64,000 bases of DNA from Candidatus Sumerlaeia bacterium (GCA_019634695.1 JAHCAW010000013.1:17013-81012); one strand, 5' to 3'. Counted from the first letter of the stretch, positions 1 to 9,854 are shown. Program-made: numbers and translations. Notes: generated by a model not told the origin, from the sequence alone.

Positions 1-37
1 ACCAGCACTGGCCTCCCGCTGCGGATACGGCGGAGTA

Positions 38-1138
38 GTGCCGATGCTGTCTGCCTCCGTCCCGCGACTGCTCCTGATCGCCGGCCTGCTGGCGGTCGTG
101 GCGGACGTGGTGGGCGAGGACCCCGGACCGCGTCCCGCCAAACCCGCGGATCTGACAGTCTACCTGACGGGCAACGCGGCCGACGCGCCGAACCAGGCAG
201 TCGGCGGACCTGCGCTGCTGCTGATGGGCGGCGGCAGCGAGGTCACCTCGGCCTTCCGCAATCGCGCCTATCCGATCATCAATGGAGGCGACATCGTCGT
301 CCTGCGCGTGACCGGCTCCGACGGGTACAACTCCTACTTCTATTCGGACATCTACTCGTCGGGTCCGCTGCGGCCGCATAGCGTCGAGACGATCATGCTC
401 ACCAGTCGCACGCTGGCGGACTCGGACTACGTCGTCTGGGCTCTCGACACGGCCGAGATGATCTGGTTCGCCGGCGGCGACCAAGGCGACTATCTGACGC
501 TCTGGGCCGGCACCCGCACGCAGGAGGCCGTCCAGCGCGCGTGGGACCGCGGCGCCGTCATTGGCGGCACCTCCGCCGGCCTCGCCATCATGGGCGAGTT
601 CATCTACGCCCCCATCGGCGTCTCCAGCGCCACCTCCAACACCACCCTGCAGAATCCCTATCACTCCAGCGTCCAGCTCCACCAGGCCTTCGTGGACACG
701 CCCTGGATGCGCAACACGATCACCGACTCGCACTATCGCGAGCGCGACCGCCTGGGCCGCAGCGTCGTCTTCATGGGGCGCCTGCGTGCCGACGGTTGGA
801 CGGAACGCGTCCGCATGATCGGCATCAGCGAGCGCACCGCACTCTTCATCGGTCCCGATGGCATCGGACACGTCAGCGGCAACGAGGCGGTCTACATCAT
901 CGACGAGGGCTTCGGCACGCAGCTCGTCCAGATTCAACGCAATCGCCCGCTGATCTACACCGGGCTGCTGCGCTGGCGCCTGCCGGCCGGCAGCACGTTC
1001 GACTTCAATCGCAGCGCCTCCACCATCCCGGCCATGCCGCTCAGCGTCGATGCCACCAACTCGAGTGCCCCCTTCACACCCACAGACCCGTACCGGACGT
1101 GGAACACCATGATGGGCGGCTACCTGATGGTGCGGTGA
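38..1138 (+). CDS. Cyanophycinase-like S51 family peptidase, exported
   Basis: The 366-residue product has a hydrophobic N-terminus (about residues 8-24) that looks like a signal peptide or anchor. Family S51 signatures are visible in order: FAGGDQ at 144-149, the nucleophile elbow GGTSAG at 176-181 with Ser179, and DSHYRERDRLGR at 230-241, matching the D-x-H-F-type motif of cyanophycinases. S51 enzymes are serine peptidases that cleave cyanophycin or Asp-dipeptides. The export signal suggests an extracytoplasmic relative rather than a cytosolic storage-polymer enzyme; the substrate is inferred only by family. A start upstream of the window edge cannot be fully excluded. Confidence 0.85.
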   Translation: MPMLSASVPRLLLIAGLLAVVADVVGEDPGPRPAKPADLTVYLTGNAADAPNQAVGGPALLLMGGGSEVTSAFRNRAYPIINGGDIVVLRVTGSDGYNSYFYSDIYSSGPLRPHSVETIMLTSRTLADSDYVVWALDTAEMIWFAGGDQGDYLTLWAGTRTQEAVQRAWDRGAVIGGTSAGLAIMGEFIYAPIGVSSATSNTTLQNPYHSSVQLHQAFVDTPWMRNTITDSHYRERDRLGRSVVFMGRLRADGWTERVRMIGISERTALFIGPDGIGHVSGNEAVYIIDEGFGTQLVQIQRNRPLIYTGLLRWRLPAGSTFDFNRSASTIPAMPLSVDATNSSAPFTPTDPYRTWNTMMGGYLMVR

Positions 1139-1164
1139 GCACTGGCTGCGAAAGGATGTCGCGG

Positions 1165-2136
1165 CTACGACCCGCCAACCTTGGGGTCGGCAATCGCCCC
1201 GGCTCTCCGGCCGATCGCTTCAATGGTGGCGATGCGATCCCGGACACGTCCGCCCCAATCCGGGTCGTCCCGTGCGTCATGAGGCGTTGCGCGGACGATT
1301 TCGAGCGCGCGGTGAATGTCGCCTCGGCCTGCCATGAGTTCGGCAATCTCCAAGGCCCATGAGGCCGTGTGCGCGTCGCCTTCCCAGTTCGACAGCAGCG
1401 CCGAAGCACACTCGTGGGCCAACTGGACGTTGCCGCGGCGGGCTGCACCCTTGCCGATCGTGTAGTAGTAGTCGGTGGTTGCAAGCGTGTCGTGATGCGG
1501 GTCGAATGGCTTGAGCAGCAGAATCGCCAACAGCAGGGCATAGGTGGCCCCGTTGGCGACCAACACGCGCGGCCACAGGCGCTCGGGCTTCAGCATGCGG
1601 CGGATCACTGTCGCCTCGATGAAGACGGTGAGAGCGAAGCCCGGCACGAGCGCGCCACACACCGCCCAGCGCGTCAGCGCCCGGCCCTCGGGGAAGGTAA
1701 TGAACGCCCACCCCACCGTCAGCACGATCGGCAGCGACCCCAGCAGAAGCGCGACGCCTTTGGACAGATTCGTTGTCTTCCGGAGTTGATCGCGGAACAG
1801 CAGCGTCAGAGCGAGGAGCACCCAGATCATCGAGGGCGAGCCCGCGATGAGAAGCCCTACCAGACTGCTTGCCACATTGGCGGCCAGCAGGGTGAGGAGG
1901 AGTCGCTTCCATTCGATGCCCTCTCCGATGCGGACAAGCGCCGCCTCGATCAGGACGATCGCCGCGAACAACAGGCCGACGGTCTTCAGGCTCAGGAACA
2001 GGGGCTCCGCCATGCCGATGAGCGAAGGCACCGGCACGTTGGCAGTCGCGAGCGTCGGCAGGCTCGCCAGCAGCACCAAGCCGCAGGCGTGACGCGACCG
2101 CTCGGGAGTGCGCAGCGACGTGCCGACGCGTGCCAT
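1165..2136 (-). CDS. Integral membrane protein with helical-repeat C-terminus, unknown function
   Basis: The 323-residue product is not recognised. It has roughly six to seven hydrophobic segments spread over residues 15-230 (for example around 48-66, 75-95, 104-115, 135-152 and 198-214), followed by a soluble, alanine-rich helical tail of about 90 residues that resembles one or two TPR-like helix pairs. The ATG lies 6 nt after the stop of the exonuclease gene, with a GAGGCGGAT ribosome-binding stretch inside that gene's last codons, so the two genes are probably co-transcribed and coupled. No catalytic motif was seen, and no function is proposed. Confidence 0.75.
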   Translation of the reverse strand: MARVGTSLRTPERSRHACGLVLLASLPTLATANVPVPSLIGMAEPLFLSLKTVGLLFAAIVLIEAALVRIGEGIEWKRLLLTLLAANVASSLVGLLIAGSPSMIWVLLALTLLFRDQLRKTTNLSKGVALLLGSLPIVLTVGWAFITFPEGRALTRWAVCGALVPGFALTVFIEATVIRRMLKPERLWPRVLVANGATYALLLAILLLKPFDPHHDTLATTDYYYTIGKGAARRGNVQLAHECASALLSNWEGDAHTASWALEIAELMAGRGDIHRALEIVRATPHDARDDPDWGGRVRDRIATIEAIGRRAGAIADPKVGGS

Positions 2137-2142
2137 GAGATC

Positions 2143-2736
2143 TCAATCCGCCTCGAATGGCCACGAGGTCTTCAGGTTGATGTGCGCCTGCCGCACGAGG
2201 TGCTCGGTCGGCGGGACCGCGGGGAGGCGCGTGCACAGATCTCCGAGGGCGCGCGCGACGACCTCGGCGGTGAGGCGCACGTCGCCCTCGGCGCGGTGCG
2301 TGTGCGGTACGGGAATGCCCAATTCGTGCCACAGGTCGCTGAGGCCGAAGCGGGCAAACTGGGGCCAGACGCGTCGGGCCAGTTGCCGCGAGCAAAGCCA
2401 CCGCACGCGTGGCGCGCTCAGGCCGTGCCGCTGGAGTTCATTGCGCAGCACCCCCGCGTCGAAGCTTGCATTGTGGGCGAGCAGCAGCGTGCCGTCGAGC
2501 TGCGCCGCCAGTCGCGGCCACAACTCCGCGAAGGCCGGCGCCGTCCGCACCATGGCGTCGCTGATGTGATGAATGCTGCGCGAAAACCCGTCGATCCGGC
2601 AACCGGGCTGCACCAGGTGGGATTCGCAGCACGCGGCCCCGGTGGCCTCGACGCGCAGGATGGCCACCTCGACCGCCCGCAATCCGGTCGGGCTCTGGGT
2701 CGTCTCGAAGTCGAGGATCGTGTAGCTGGCGGTCAT
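2143..2736 (-). CDS. DnaQ-like 3'-5' exonuclease (DEDDh)
   Basis: The 197-residue product is a stand-alone RNase T/DnaQ-fold exonuclease. The metal-binding residues are in place: Asp9 and Glu11 in the DFETT motif, Asp93 in AHNASFDAG, and His147/Asp152 in THRAEGD, making it the DEDDh type. Such proteins remove 3' nucleotides from DNA or RNA and include the polymerase III epsilon subunit; with no polymerase-binding tail visible here it could be a proofreading or repair nuclease, or an RNase T-like enzyme. It is the first gene of a two-gene leftward unit and is divergent from the phosphodiester glycosidase gene. Confidence 0.88.
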   Translation of the reverse strand: MTASYTILDFETTQSPTGLRAVEVAILRVEATGAACCESHLVQPGCRIDGFSRSIHHISDAMVRTAPAFAELWPRLAAQLDGTLLLAHNASFDAGVLRNELQRHGLSAPRVRWLCSRQLARRVWPQFARFGLSDLWHELGIPVPHTHRAEGDVRLTAEVVARALGDLCTRLPAVPPTEHLVRQAHINLKTSWPFEAD

Positions 2737-2855
2737 GTCACCCGGCTCCGGGGCTCAACTGCCAGCCGGGCGCGCGAGGATCAAGGCGAGTCCTTGGGTT
2801 TGAGCGCCCGCGGGGTTGACAGCGTGCCACGCGGATGCGTCTGATCGGCTGGCTG

Positions 2856-2867
2856 GCAAGCGCTTGC
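2856..2867. promoter_or_regulatory. Perfect 12-bp palindrome, LacI-family-operator-like
   Basis: GCAAGCGCTTGC is a perfect dyad lying 16 nt before the ATG of the phosphodiester glycosidase gene, in its likely leader. The core AAGCGCTT with outer C/G resembles operators of LacI/PurR-type regulators. A one-mismatch copy sits just before the glycoside hydrolase gene at 18337. No regulator gene is in the window, so the role is inferred. Confidence 0.4.
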
Positions 2868-2883
2868 GGGAACGGACACACCC

Positions 2884-4698
2884 ATGGCATTCTGGAGAAC
2901 GGCGACCGCTCTGCTGGCGATTCTGCTCCTGCTTGCCGCGGGAGCGCCGGCGCAAACCCCGCTCGGCCCCGGAGCCCAGTGGCGCGAGTACTCCCTGCCC
3001 GGACCCGTCCGCGCCTTCGTCGTCTCCTTCGAGCGCGCCCGGCCCGACTTCGATCTGGTAATGGGCTTTCCCTTCGAGCGTCGCAGCTCGCAGACCAAGG
3101 AGATCCCCTCGGCCATCGCGACGCGCTACCATCGGCCCCCCGAGTTCGACGTCCTGGCCGCCGTCAACGCCAGCTTCTTCGGCTCCGGCAACGACATCAT
3201 CGGCAACCTGGCCAGCGAGGCCAACTACCTCCAGTGGCCGGACCTGAGCCGCTCGTGGCCCGCGTTCGCATGGTTCGATACCGGCAGCTTCGCCATCGCC
3301 ACGCGTCCGACCATCACCGATAATCAGGCGCGGTTTGCCGACGGCTCCTCGATCGGCATCGACCTGCTCAACGAGGACCGCCTGACCAACACGCTGGTGG
3401 TCTACACGCCGACCTGGGGGGCGACGACGACCACCATCGCGCAAGCCGTCGAGGTGATCGTCTCCGGCGTCAACTACCCGATGCGCGTGGGCAAGACGAT
3501 GAGCGGCACGATCACGGCGGTGCGCACCGGCGCGGCCTCGGTCAACAACGCGATTCCCGCCGGCGGCGCGGTGCTGTCCGCACGCGACGGCAAGGGGACG
3601 ACGCTGCTGGAGAAGGCCAAGGTGGGCGAGCGCGTCACCTGGCGGGCGGGGCTGAGCCAATCGATCTGGAACAACATGCGCCTAGCCGTGGACGGCGCGG
3701 GATGGATTCTGCGCGACGGCGCCGCCAACACGTCGGCGTGGAGTGGATTCAGCGACGACTTCAAGGGTCGGCATCCGCGCACGATGCTGGCATGGAACGC
3801 CACGCACGGCTTTCTGATCGCCGTTGACGGTCGCCAGAGTGGCTACAGCGTCGGCATGACCTTCCAGGAGATGGCCGACTTCTGCCGCGACGTTGTCGGC
3901 GCCACCGACGCGATCAATCTGGACGGCGGTGGCTCGACGGCGATGGTGGCGGGCGGCTCGTTGGTCAATCGTCCATCGGACGGCGCACAACGCGCCGTGC
4001 CCAACGTCGTGATGCTGGTGCGTCGCGGCGGGCCGAGGGCCAAGACGCTCGTCGATAGCTTCCCCGCCGGGGGGCGTCAACTCGCCTGGGACGACAAGTT
4101 CACCGCCAACCTCGTCGAGCCCTTCGCCCCGACCGCACCCGGCGGCGACGGACACGTCATGGTCGTGATGGACCCCGCCGGCGGCTTCGAGGTCGCCCGC
4201 GTCGGCGAGCGCAGCGACGGCAACTGCGTCGTCGAGGCATCGCTGTACTGCGATTATCGTCCGGGCGACGCCGGCGACGGCCACGAGCGCATCGGCCTGT
4301 TCGCGCGCGACCAGGGTCAGGGCGCCTTTGTTGCCACCTCTTTCGGCGGTGGCAATTCCTACGTCATGACCTACGACAGCGACGACGGCCGCATCCGCAT
4401 GGGCAAGGTGGTCAACGGCGTGCTGACCGACTTCCGGGACGGCAGCCGCCTGTTCGCGCGCTCCACGGCCTGGCGGCGCTTCCGCATCGTCTGCCGCGAC
4501 ACGACCATCGAGTACTACCTCGACGGCGGCCTTGTCCACAGCCAGCAGGACGCCACCTTTGCCGCCGGCACGGCCGGCGTCGGCTATCACGAGTTCTTCG
4601 CCAACAACGCCAACATGCGCGGCGCCCGCGTCGAAAACTTCGAGTATCGCGCCCAATCCGTCTTCCACGCCACGAAGGATGCGTGGCTGTTGAAGTAG
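2884..4698 (+). CDS. Secreted phosphodiester glycosidase (NAGPA/DUF2233) with LamG-like C-terminus
   Basis: The 604-residue product starts with a clear signal peptide (cleavage near residue 24, after GAPAQ). Residues about 40-385 form a phosphodiester glycosidase domain; the family's diagnostic DGGGST segment is at 347-352 and an NASFFGSGN-type segment is near residue 97. Family members remove GlcNAc from phosphodiester-linked sugars or act on related exopolysaccharide links. The last ~190 residues look like a concanavalin/LamG-like sandwich, probably glycan binding. Export plus the binding module suggest action on cell-surface or environmental polysaccharide. The palindrome at 2856 suggests regulation by a LacI-type protein. 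Confidence 0.85.
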   Translation: MAFWRTATALLAILLLLAAGAPAQTPLGPGAQWREYSLPGPVRAFVVSFERARPDFDLVMGFPFERRSSQTKEIPSAIATRYHRPPEFDVLAAVNASFFGSGNDIIGNLASEANYLQWPDLSRSWPAFAWFDTGSFAIATRPTITDNQARFADGSSIGIDLLNEDRLTNTLVVYTPTWGATTTTIAQAVEVIVSGVNYPMRVGKTMSGTITAVRTGAASVNNAIPAGGAVLSARDGKGTTLLEKAKVGERVTWRAGLSQSIWNNMRLAVDGAGWILRDGAANTSAWSGFSDDFKGRHPRTMLAWNATHGFLIAVDGRQSGYSVGMTFQEMADFCRDVVGATDAINLDGGGSTAMVAGGSLVNRPSDGAQRAVPNVVMLVRRGGPRAKTLVDSFPAGGRQLAWDDKFTANLVEPFAPTAPGGDGHVMVVMDPAGGFEVARVGERSDGNCVVEASLYCDYRPGDAGDGHERIGLFARDQGQGAFVATSFGGGNSYVMTYDSDDGRIRMGKVVNGVLTDFRDGSRLFARSTAWRRFRIVCRDTTIEYYLDGGLVHSQQDATFAAGTAGVGYHEFFANNANMRGARVENFEYRAQSVFHATKDAWLLK

Positions 4699-4870
4699 CG
4701 GGGCGTTGTTCGTGGGTCGAGTGCTGCTGGGCGAAAGGGACCCGGGAACCCCGCCGTGCCTTCGTCCGTCCGACGTTTGCCATTGAGCCAACGCCGATCT
4801 TGGCCCTGATTGAATGCGGGGCTGCGGGATTCGTATTCGCCTGCGCGGTATCTTTCCAGGGGGTCTGTCG

Positions 4871-7800
4871 ATGAAGGGGAAAGCAGTCGGTCTGGCAGTG
4901 GTGTGGGTGGTGGCAATCGTTGTGGCGGCGGGGGCCGTGCTGCTGCTGGCGCCGCGGAGCGAGCAGCCCGCGCCGGTGCCCGCGCCTCCGGCGATGACTA
5001 TTGTGCCGGGTGCGGTAACAGAACCGCCGGCTCCGACAACTTCGTCCGCGGAATCGGTCGTCGCCGGGCCGGGGGCCGTCGCGGCGACCGACCCTGTGTC
5101 GGGGCCTGTGGTTGGCCCCTCGCCGGGCGGCCAGCCGGCACTCGTGCTGGCCATCGCGGGCACCGTGCGGGATGCGCAGGGCAAGCCGTTGGCCGGGGCG
5201 CGCATCAAGGCGCCGCCGTCGGGGCGGATGGGCCTGCCGGCGTCCACCCTCCAGCCGGAGCAGGAAACCACGAGCGATGCCGACGGGGCCTATCGGCTTG
5301 AGGTACCCGACGACATGGTGCGCGTGGTCCGGGCCTCGCTGGCCGGCTATGCCACGGTGGGCAAGATATTGACGAACGACAACATCTGGCAGCGGCGTGC
5401 CGAGGGCGGCGGCCGTCGCGAGGTGCAGCTCGATTTCGTGCTCGAGCCCGAGGCCGTGCTGACCGGCGTCGTCGTACGCGCGGACGGATCGGGCGTCGCC
5501 GGCGCGCGACTCAACGCGCTGCGCCGCGACAAGGTTGTCTTCGCGTCCGACTTCATGCGGCAGGAGATGAACTTCAACGTCGCGGAAGCGATCACCGGCG
5601 TGGCGGGGGAGGATGGCACGTTTCGCCTCGAGGGACTGCGGCCGGGAACCTGGCTGGTGCAGGCTGCGGCCGAGGGGCTCGTCGCGCGGCATCTGGAAGT
5701 CGCCGCGCCGGCAGACGGCGTGCGGATCGAGTTGCTCGAGACCGGCGCCACGATTTCCGGCTTCGTCTTCCGCAAGGAGACCGGCACGCCCGTCGAGGGA
5801 GCCGACGTGACGTTGAATCCGATGGGCGTCGAGCCCGGCGTTCCGCCCGCTCTGGTCTCGGGTGCGCACGGGCAGGTGAAGGTCGATGCCAGCGGCGAGT
5901 TTCGCTTCGATAAGCTGCCCGCAGGCCGCTACATGTTGTTCGCCTCGCGCGAAGGGCTCTTTCCGCTCAACCGGCAATGGGATGAGTCCCTGGCCGTCGT
6001 CGTCGGCCCCAGCGACGTCGTCACCGGTCGGGCGGTCTACCTGTACGGGGGCCATATCGTGCGCGGGCGCGTCTTCGACGAGGAGTCGCGCGAGCCGCTG
6101 GCCGGCGTGCGCGTCGGCCTCCAACATTGGGGCGGGCCGCAATCCGACGCAGCGCCATCGGATGTGACGGACGAGCAGGGGAACTACTACCTGCAAGGGA
6201 TCGGCAACCATCCCGGCCAGGTGGTGCTGAAGGCCGAGAAGGAGGGCTACAAGCTGGTGAGCCAAACGCCGCACGATGCCGGCGTGCGCGTCGAATTCGG
6301 CCGCGATGAACTGGAGGCCACGCAGGACATCGACATGATCGCGTCGCTGACGGTGTCGGGCGAGGTGGTCGATGGCTCCGGGCATCCGGTGACGAAGGGG
6401 CGCGTGCGGTGGGCCACTTCGGGCGGGGCGCAGGCCGCGCCGCAGGACCTGGACGCCACGGGAAGGTTCTCGATCGAAGTCCTGCCGATGTCGGCGGGCT
6501 CGGTGCATGTCGACAACACGTCGGCCGGCTATACGGCCGCGTCGGACTTCATCACGGTGCTCGACAAGCCGGTGACCGGCGTGAAGGTGGTGATCGAGGC
6601 GGCGGGCACCATCGCGGGCCGCGTGGTGGATCCCGACGGCCGCCCCGTGGAAGGCGCGGAGATTACGGGCTACCATCTGGCGCAGATTGCGCCGAACACC
6701 TGGTTGCACTTGCAGACCGGACGCGGCGCGGGCGGACAGGACAGCCAACCCGGCAAGGCGCAGTCGGATGCGCAGGGGCGCTTCCTGCTCCGCGACGTGG
6801 CGCCTCGCGGCGTGAAGTTGAAGGCCACGCACGCCAAGTTCTCGGACAGCGAAGTCGTCGATGTCGCCGTCGAACCGGGCGGGGACAAGCGCGACGTCGA
6901 GTTGAAGTTGCAGCAGGCCCACTTCCTGGCCGGCCGCGTCGTGGACAAGGAGGGCAAACCGCTCGAGGGCGCGAACATCCACGCGCATGGCTGGAACTTC
7001 CACCTGCCGCGCCCGGTCCGCACGGACGCGACCGGCGCCTTCCGCCTCGAGCGCCTGCCGGCAGGCTTCGTCAATCTGAGCATCTCGCACCAGCTCTCCT
7101 CGAAGTCGTTCCAGAACGAGGCGGTCGACCGCGAGGGCGTCGAGTACGTGCTCGAATCGGTCGAGCAGCCCAATCAGCCGCAGCGAGCGCCTCATGTCCT
7201 GTTGATCGGGACAGTGCTCGACGACCGGACCGGCGCGCCGATCGAGCGGCTCCGCGTGCGCAATGCCCAGGAGCACTCCGTGCCCTACCGCATCGAGGTC
7301 GATCGCGAGGTGCCCGGCCTGTTCCGCGTCGAGCGCATCTTCCGCGGCATGGACTTGCAGCTTCAGATCACCGCGCCCGACTACGCGACGCTGCTCACCG
7401 GCCGGATCGAGACCGGTGGCGAGGAGGAGATCCTGCGCCAGACGTTCCGGATGCGGCGCGGCGGTCGAGTCGTCGGTCGTGCGGTCAACCCCGCCGGCGA
7501 GCCGATCGCCGACGTGACGGTTCAACTCAAGGGGGTCTTTGCCGAACCCTGGCAGGAGCCGCAGATGCCGCTGGCCATCGCGACCTCCGACGCGGACGGA
7601 CGCTTCGAGTTCGCCAACGTGTCGGCCGGCGCGAACACGCTCATCATGCAGCCGCCCGCGCCGATGCCCCGCCGCGTCATGAAGCCCGAAGTGCGCGAGG
7701 GCGAGACCACCGACCTGGGCGACATCGTTCTCGACGAAGGCGTCACCGTGCGCGTGCAGGTCGTCGAGCTGCCCGGCGAACGCCCCCGCGCCAATGTCCC

Positions 7801-9061
7801 CGTGCGCATCTCGCTCTCGCAGTCCGGCACCGAGCTTCAGAGCCACACCACCGACGCCGCCGGCAATGTGGTCTTCGCCAACCTGCCGCGCGAGACTCAC
7901 ACCGTCACTCTCAGCGCCCAGAGTCTGGCCTATCACATCGGGCAGACGGAGCAGCAGGAGCGCTCCGTCCGCGTCGCCGTCGGCGCCGCCACGCTGCGCG
8001 GCACCGTGCTGCGCGGCGACCAGCCCGTGCCCGCCGCCAACGTCCACCTGCACATGGGCAACTGGAACGGCATGCGCGTCTACACGTCGGGCCAGATCGT
8101 CAGCGATGCGCACGGCAATTTCGAAGTGCCCCACCTGCCCGGTGGCATGTGGCAGGCAAACCTGAACGTGCAGGCCCCGCAGTATCAGCACATGACCGCC
8201 CAGGTCGAGGTGGCTGCCAGCGGGGTGACCGAGCATGTCTTCCAGTTGGCGGGCGCCACGCTCGAAGGGCTCGTACTCGATTCGGCAGGCGCCCCCGTCG
8301 CCGAGGCGCGCGTACGGTACCAGCGCACGGGCGGCGCCAACACCGGCGCCAACCCGGGCAATTCAACCGGCCAAGTCACCGCCGGCGTCGACGGCCGCTT
8401 CCTCATTGATAACATGATGGCCGGCACCTATCTATTGCAGGCCGAGAAGGAGGGCCGCGGGCGGGGAGTCGTCGAAGGGCATCCGGTCGAGCGAGGCCGC
8501 GCGAATGCGCCGGTCACGATCACACTGGATCGCAAGCCCGGCGGCACCATTGTCTCGGCCGCGTACGACTTCGCCTCCGGCGACGGCATCGGCGCGGCGT
8601 GGTGCCGGCTTTGGGACAAGGCGACCGGCGCCGAGTTCCGGCATCTTGCCATACGCGGGGCCGACGGCATCATGCGCGTCGACGACGTGCCGCCGGGCAC
8701 CTATCGCGTCGAGGTCAGCGCGTGGGGCTACTCGTGGGCCGAACATGAGGTTGTTGTCGGCATGGGCACGATCCGCGAACTGGTCGATGTCCTCTATCGC
8801 GCCGGCGGGCTTTCGTGGACCTTCGTCGGACCCGACGGTGGTCCTCGCAGCGGCATCGCCTGCCGCCTGACGCCCGACGACCCGGACTCCATCGAAACCG
8901 TGCGCACCGGCACGAGCAACCAGGCCGGCCAGTTCGTCGCGCGCGGCCTCTGGCCCGGACGCTACACCGCCGAGGCCACCCTCGCGAACGGCACCGTCCT
9001 CACCCGACACTTCACGATCACGGCCTCCCAGATGACAACCGAGCGAACGGAGGTTCCCTGA
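4871..9061 (+). CDS. Giant membrane-anchored carboxypeptidase-regulatory-like repeat protein
   Basis: I place the start at the ATG at 4871, where a lysine-containing N-terminus and one strong hydrophobic segment (residues 6-26) form a signal anchor; an upstream in-frame start at 4814 would add 19 arginine-rich residues with no signal logic. The 1396-residue product then has a Pro/Ala/Thr-rich linker (about 30-90) and about 14 tandem Ig-like repeats of CarboxypepD_reg type. These are recognisable by recurrent segments such as AGRVVDPDGRPVEGAEI, AGRVVDKEGKPLEGANI, RGTVLRGDQPVPAANV and EGLVLDSAGAPVAEARV, each followed by an F-x-x-x-x-L-P/AG-x-Y/W segment. No peptidase or other catalytic domain is visible. 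It is probably a long extracellular stalk or adhesive scaffold. A truncated paralogue of its last four repeats lies just downstream. Confidence 0.85.
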   Translation: MKGKAVGLAVVWVVAIVVAAGAVLLLAPRSEQPAPVPAPPAMTIVPGAVTEPPAPTTSSAESVVAGPGAVAATDPVSGPVVGPSPGGQPALVLAIAGTVRDAQGKPLAGARIKAPPSGRMGLPASTLQPEQETTSDADGAYRLEVPDDMVRVVRASLAGYATVGKILTNDNIWQRRAEGGGRREVQLDFVLEPEAVLTGVVVRADGSGVAGARLNALRRDKVVFASDFMRQEMNFNVAEAITGVAGEDGTFRLEGLRPGTWLVQAAAEGLVARHLEVAAPADGVRIELLETGATISGFVFRKETGTPVEGADVTLNPMGVEPGVPPALVSGAHGQVKVDASGEFRFDKLPAGRYMLFASREGLFPLNRQWDESLAVVVGPSDVVTGRAVYLYGGHIVRGRVFDEESREPLAGVRVGLQHWGGPQSDAAPSDVTDEQGNYYLQGIGNHPGQVVLKAEKEGYKLVSQTPHDAGVRVEFGRDELEATQDIDMIASLTVSGEVVDGSGHPVTKGRVRWATSGGAQAAPQDLDATGRFSIEVLPMSAGSVHVDNTSAGYTAASDFITVLDKPVTGVKVVIEAAGTIAGRVVDPDGRPVEGAEITGYHLAQIAPNTWLHLQTGRGAGGQDSQPGKAQSDAQGRFLLRDVAPRGVKLKATHAKFSDSEVVDVAVEPGGDKRDVELKLQQAHFLAGRVVDKEGKPLEGANIHAHGWNFHLPRPVRTDATGAFRLERLPAGFVNLSISHQLSSKSFQNEAVDREGVEYVLESVEQPNQPQRAPHVLLIGTVLDDRTGAPIERLRVRNAQEHSVPYRIEVDREVPGLFRVERIFRGMDLQLQITAPDYATLLTGRIETGGEEEILRQTFRMRRGGRVVGRAVNPAGEPIADVTVQLKGVFAEPWQEPQMPLAIATSDADGRFEFANVSAGANTLIMQPPAPMPRRVMKPEVREGETTDLGDIVLDEGVTVRVQVVELPGERPRANVPVRISLSQSGTELQSHTTDAAGNVVFANLPRETHTVTLSAQSLAYHIGQTEQQERSVRVAVGAATLRGTVLRGDQPVPAANVHLHMGNWNGMRVYTSGQIVSDAHGNFEVPHLPGGMWQANLNVQAPQYQHMTAQVEVAASGVTEHVFQLAGATLEGLVLDSAGAPVAEARVRYQRTGGANTGANPGNSTGQVTAGVDGRFLIDNMMAGTYLLQAEKEGRGRGVVEGHPVERGRANAPVTITLDRKPGGTIVSAAYDFASGDGIGAAWCRLWDKATGAEFRHLAIRGADGIMRVDDVPPGTYRVEVSAWGYSWAEHEVVVGMGTIRELVDVLYRAGGLSWTFVGPDGGPRSGIACRLTPDDPDSIETVRTGTSNQAGQFVARGLWPGRYTAEATLANGTVLTRHFTITASQMTTERTEVP

Positions 9062-9063
9062 TC

Positions 9064-9081
9064 TCAGAACCCCGAGCGTAA
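9064..9081 (+). repeat. Degenerate copy of the CAGAACCCCGA repeat, interrupted by the IS
   Basis: TCAGAACCCCGAGCGTAA lies immediately after the stop of the long repeat-protein gene and matches 16 of 18 positions of the repeat copies at 63155 and 63214. The match ends exactly where the insertion sequence begins, so this looks like a third member of a short repeat family found at gene 3' ends. Confidence 0.55.
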
Positions 9082-9098
9082 GACTCCATCTGAAAAGT
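9082..9098. repeat. IS terminal inverted repeat, left end
   Basis: GACTCCATCTGAAAAGT on the plus strand pairs with GAGTCCATCCGAGAAGT read from the other end, with three mismatches. It lies beyond the 3' end of the transposase gene. Confidence 0.8.
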
Positions 9099-9105
9099 CT
9101 CCCTC

Positions 9106-9854
9106 CTACGCCAGTCTTCCCAGCATGAGGCGAATCATCGCCAGTTGAACCATCCTCTTGGCGCTGCTGTGTATTCGAGGTCTTTGGCCAGCCTGCGGCA
9201 TCGCACGATCCAGGCGAAGGTGCGCTCGACGATCCAGCGCTTGGGTAGCACGACAAAGGTGTTATGGCCCGGGTGGCGCGGCACGATGGTCAACACCGCA
9301 CCGGTGAAGCTCTTGGCCAGAAGGCACGGCAAGTCGCCGTTGTAGCCCCGATCGGCGAAGATCGTCTTGAGTTCGGTGCAGCGCTCGCCCGCGCCGTGGA
9401 ACAGAAAGATCGAAGCCTTGCGGTCTCTCCAATCCGCGCCGGTGATGCAGACATCGAGCAGCAGGCCCATCGTATCCACCATGATGTGGCGCTTGCGACC
9501 GCTCACTTTCTTGCCCGCGTCGTAACCGCGCAAGAGCCCCCTTTTTCTGGGTTGGGGATTCCTGCCCGCCTTGCGGCGGACCTTGTCGCGCAACGCATCG
9601 TGCATCGTTTGCAGCGCGCCGTCCTTTCGCCAGTCGCTGTAGTATTCATGCACGGTGCTCTTGGGCGGGTAGGTCTTGGGCAGGGCATCCCACTGACACC
9701 CGGTGCGCAGCAGGTAGAAGATGGAATCGACGACGGCTCGCATGTCGGCCTTGCGAGGCCTGCCGCCGTGCTTGGCGGGCGGGATGAGCGGTTGGAGAAT
9801 CTCCCACTGCCCATCGGTGAGATCGCTGGGATAGGCGGGTCGGTTGGCCATCAT
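9106..9854 (-). pseudogene. Broken IS5-family DDE transposase
   Basis: The open frame (9135-9854, 239 residues) has the typical N-terminal DUF4096-like region (LTDGQWEILQPLIPP) and the RGYDAGKKVSGRKRH block. The segment between GRNPQP and RGYDAGKK is shortened: the IIDSQSVKTT stretch that carries the first catalytic Asp in relatives is absent, removed by an in-frame-compatible deletion near 9530-9551. The later Asp168 (FADRGYNGD) and Glu210 (WIVERTF) remain. The C-terminus is frameshifted near 9165-9180: in another frame the expected MVQLAMIRLMLGRLA tail runs to a TAG at 9106-9108. It is therefore almost certainly inactive. Confidence 0.88.

Noticed and set aside
4412..8236. Very long open frame (1274 codons) on the minus strand opposite the repeat-protein gene
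   Set aside because: It is an antisense shadow produced by high third-position GC. Its translation is His/Arg/Gly-rich without domains, and the plus-strand frame has a signal anchor and clear repeats.
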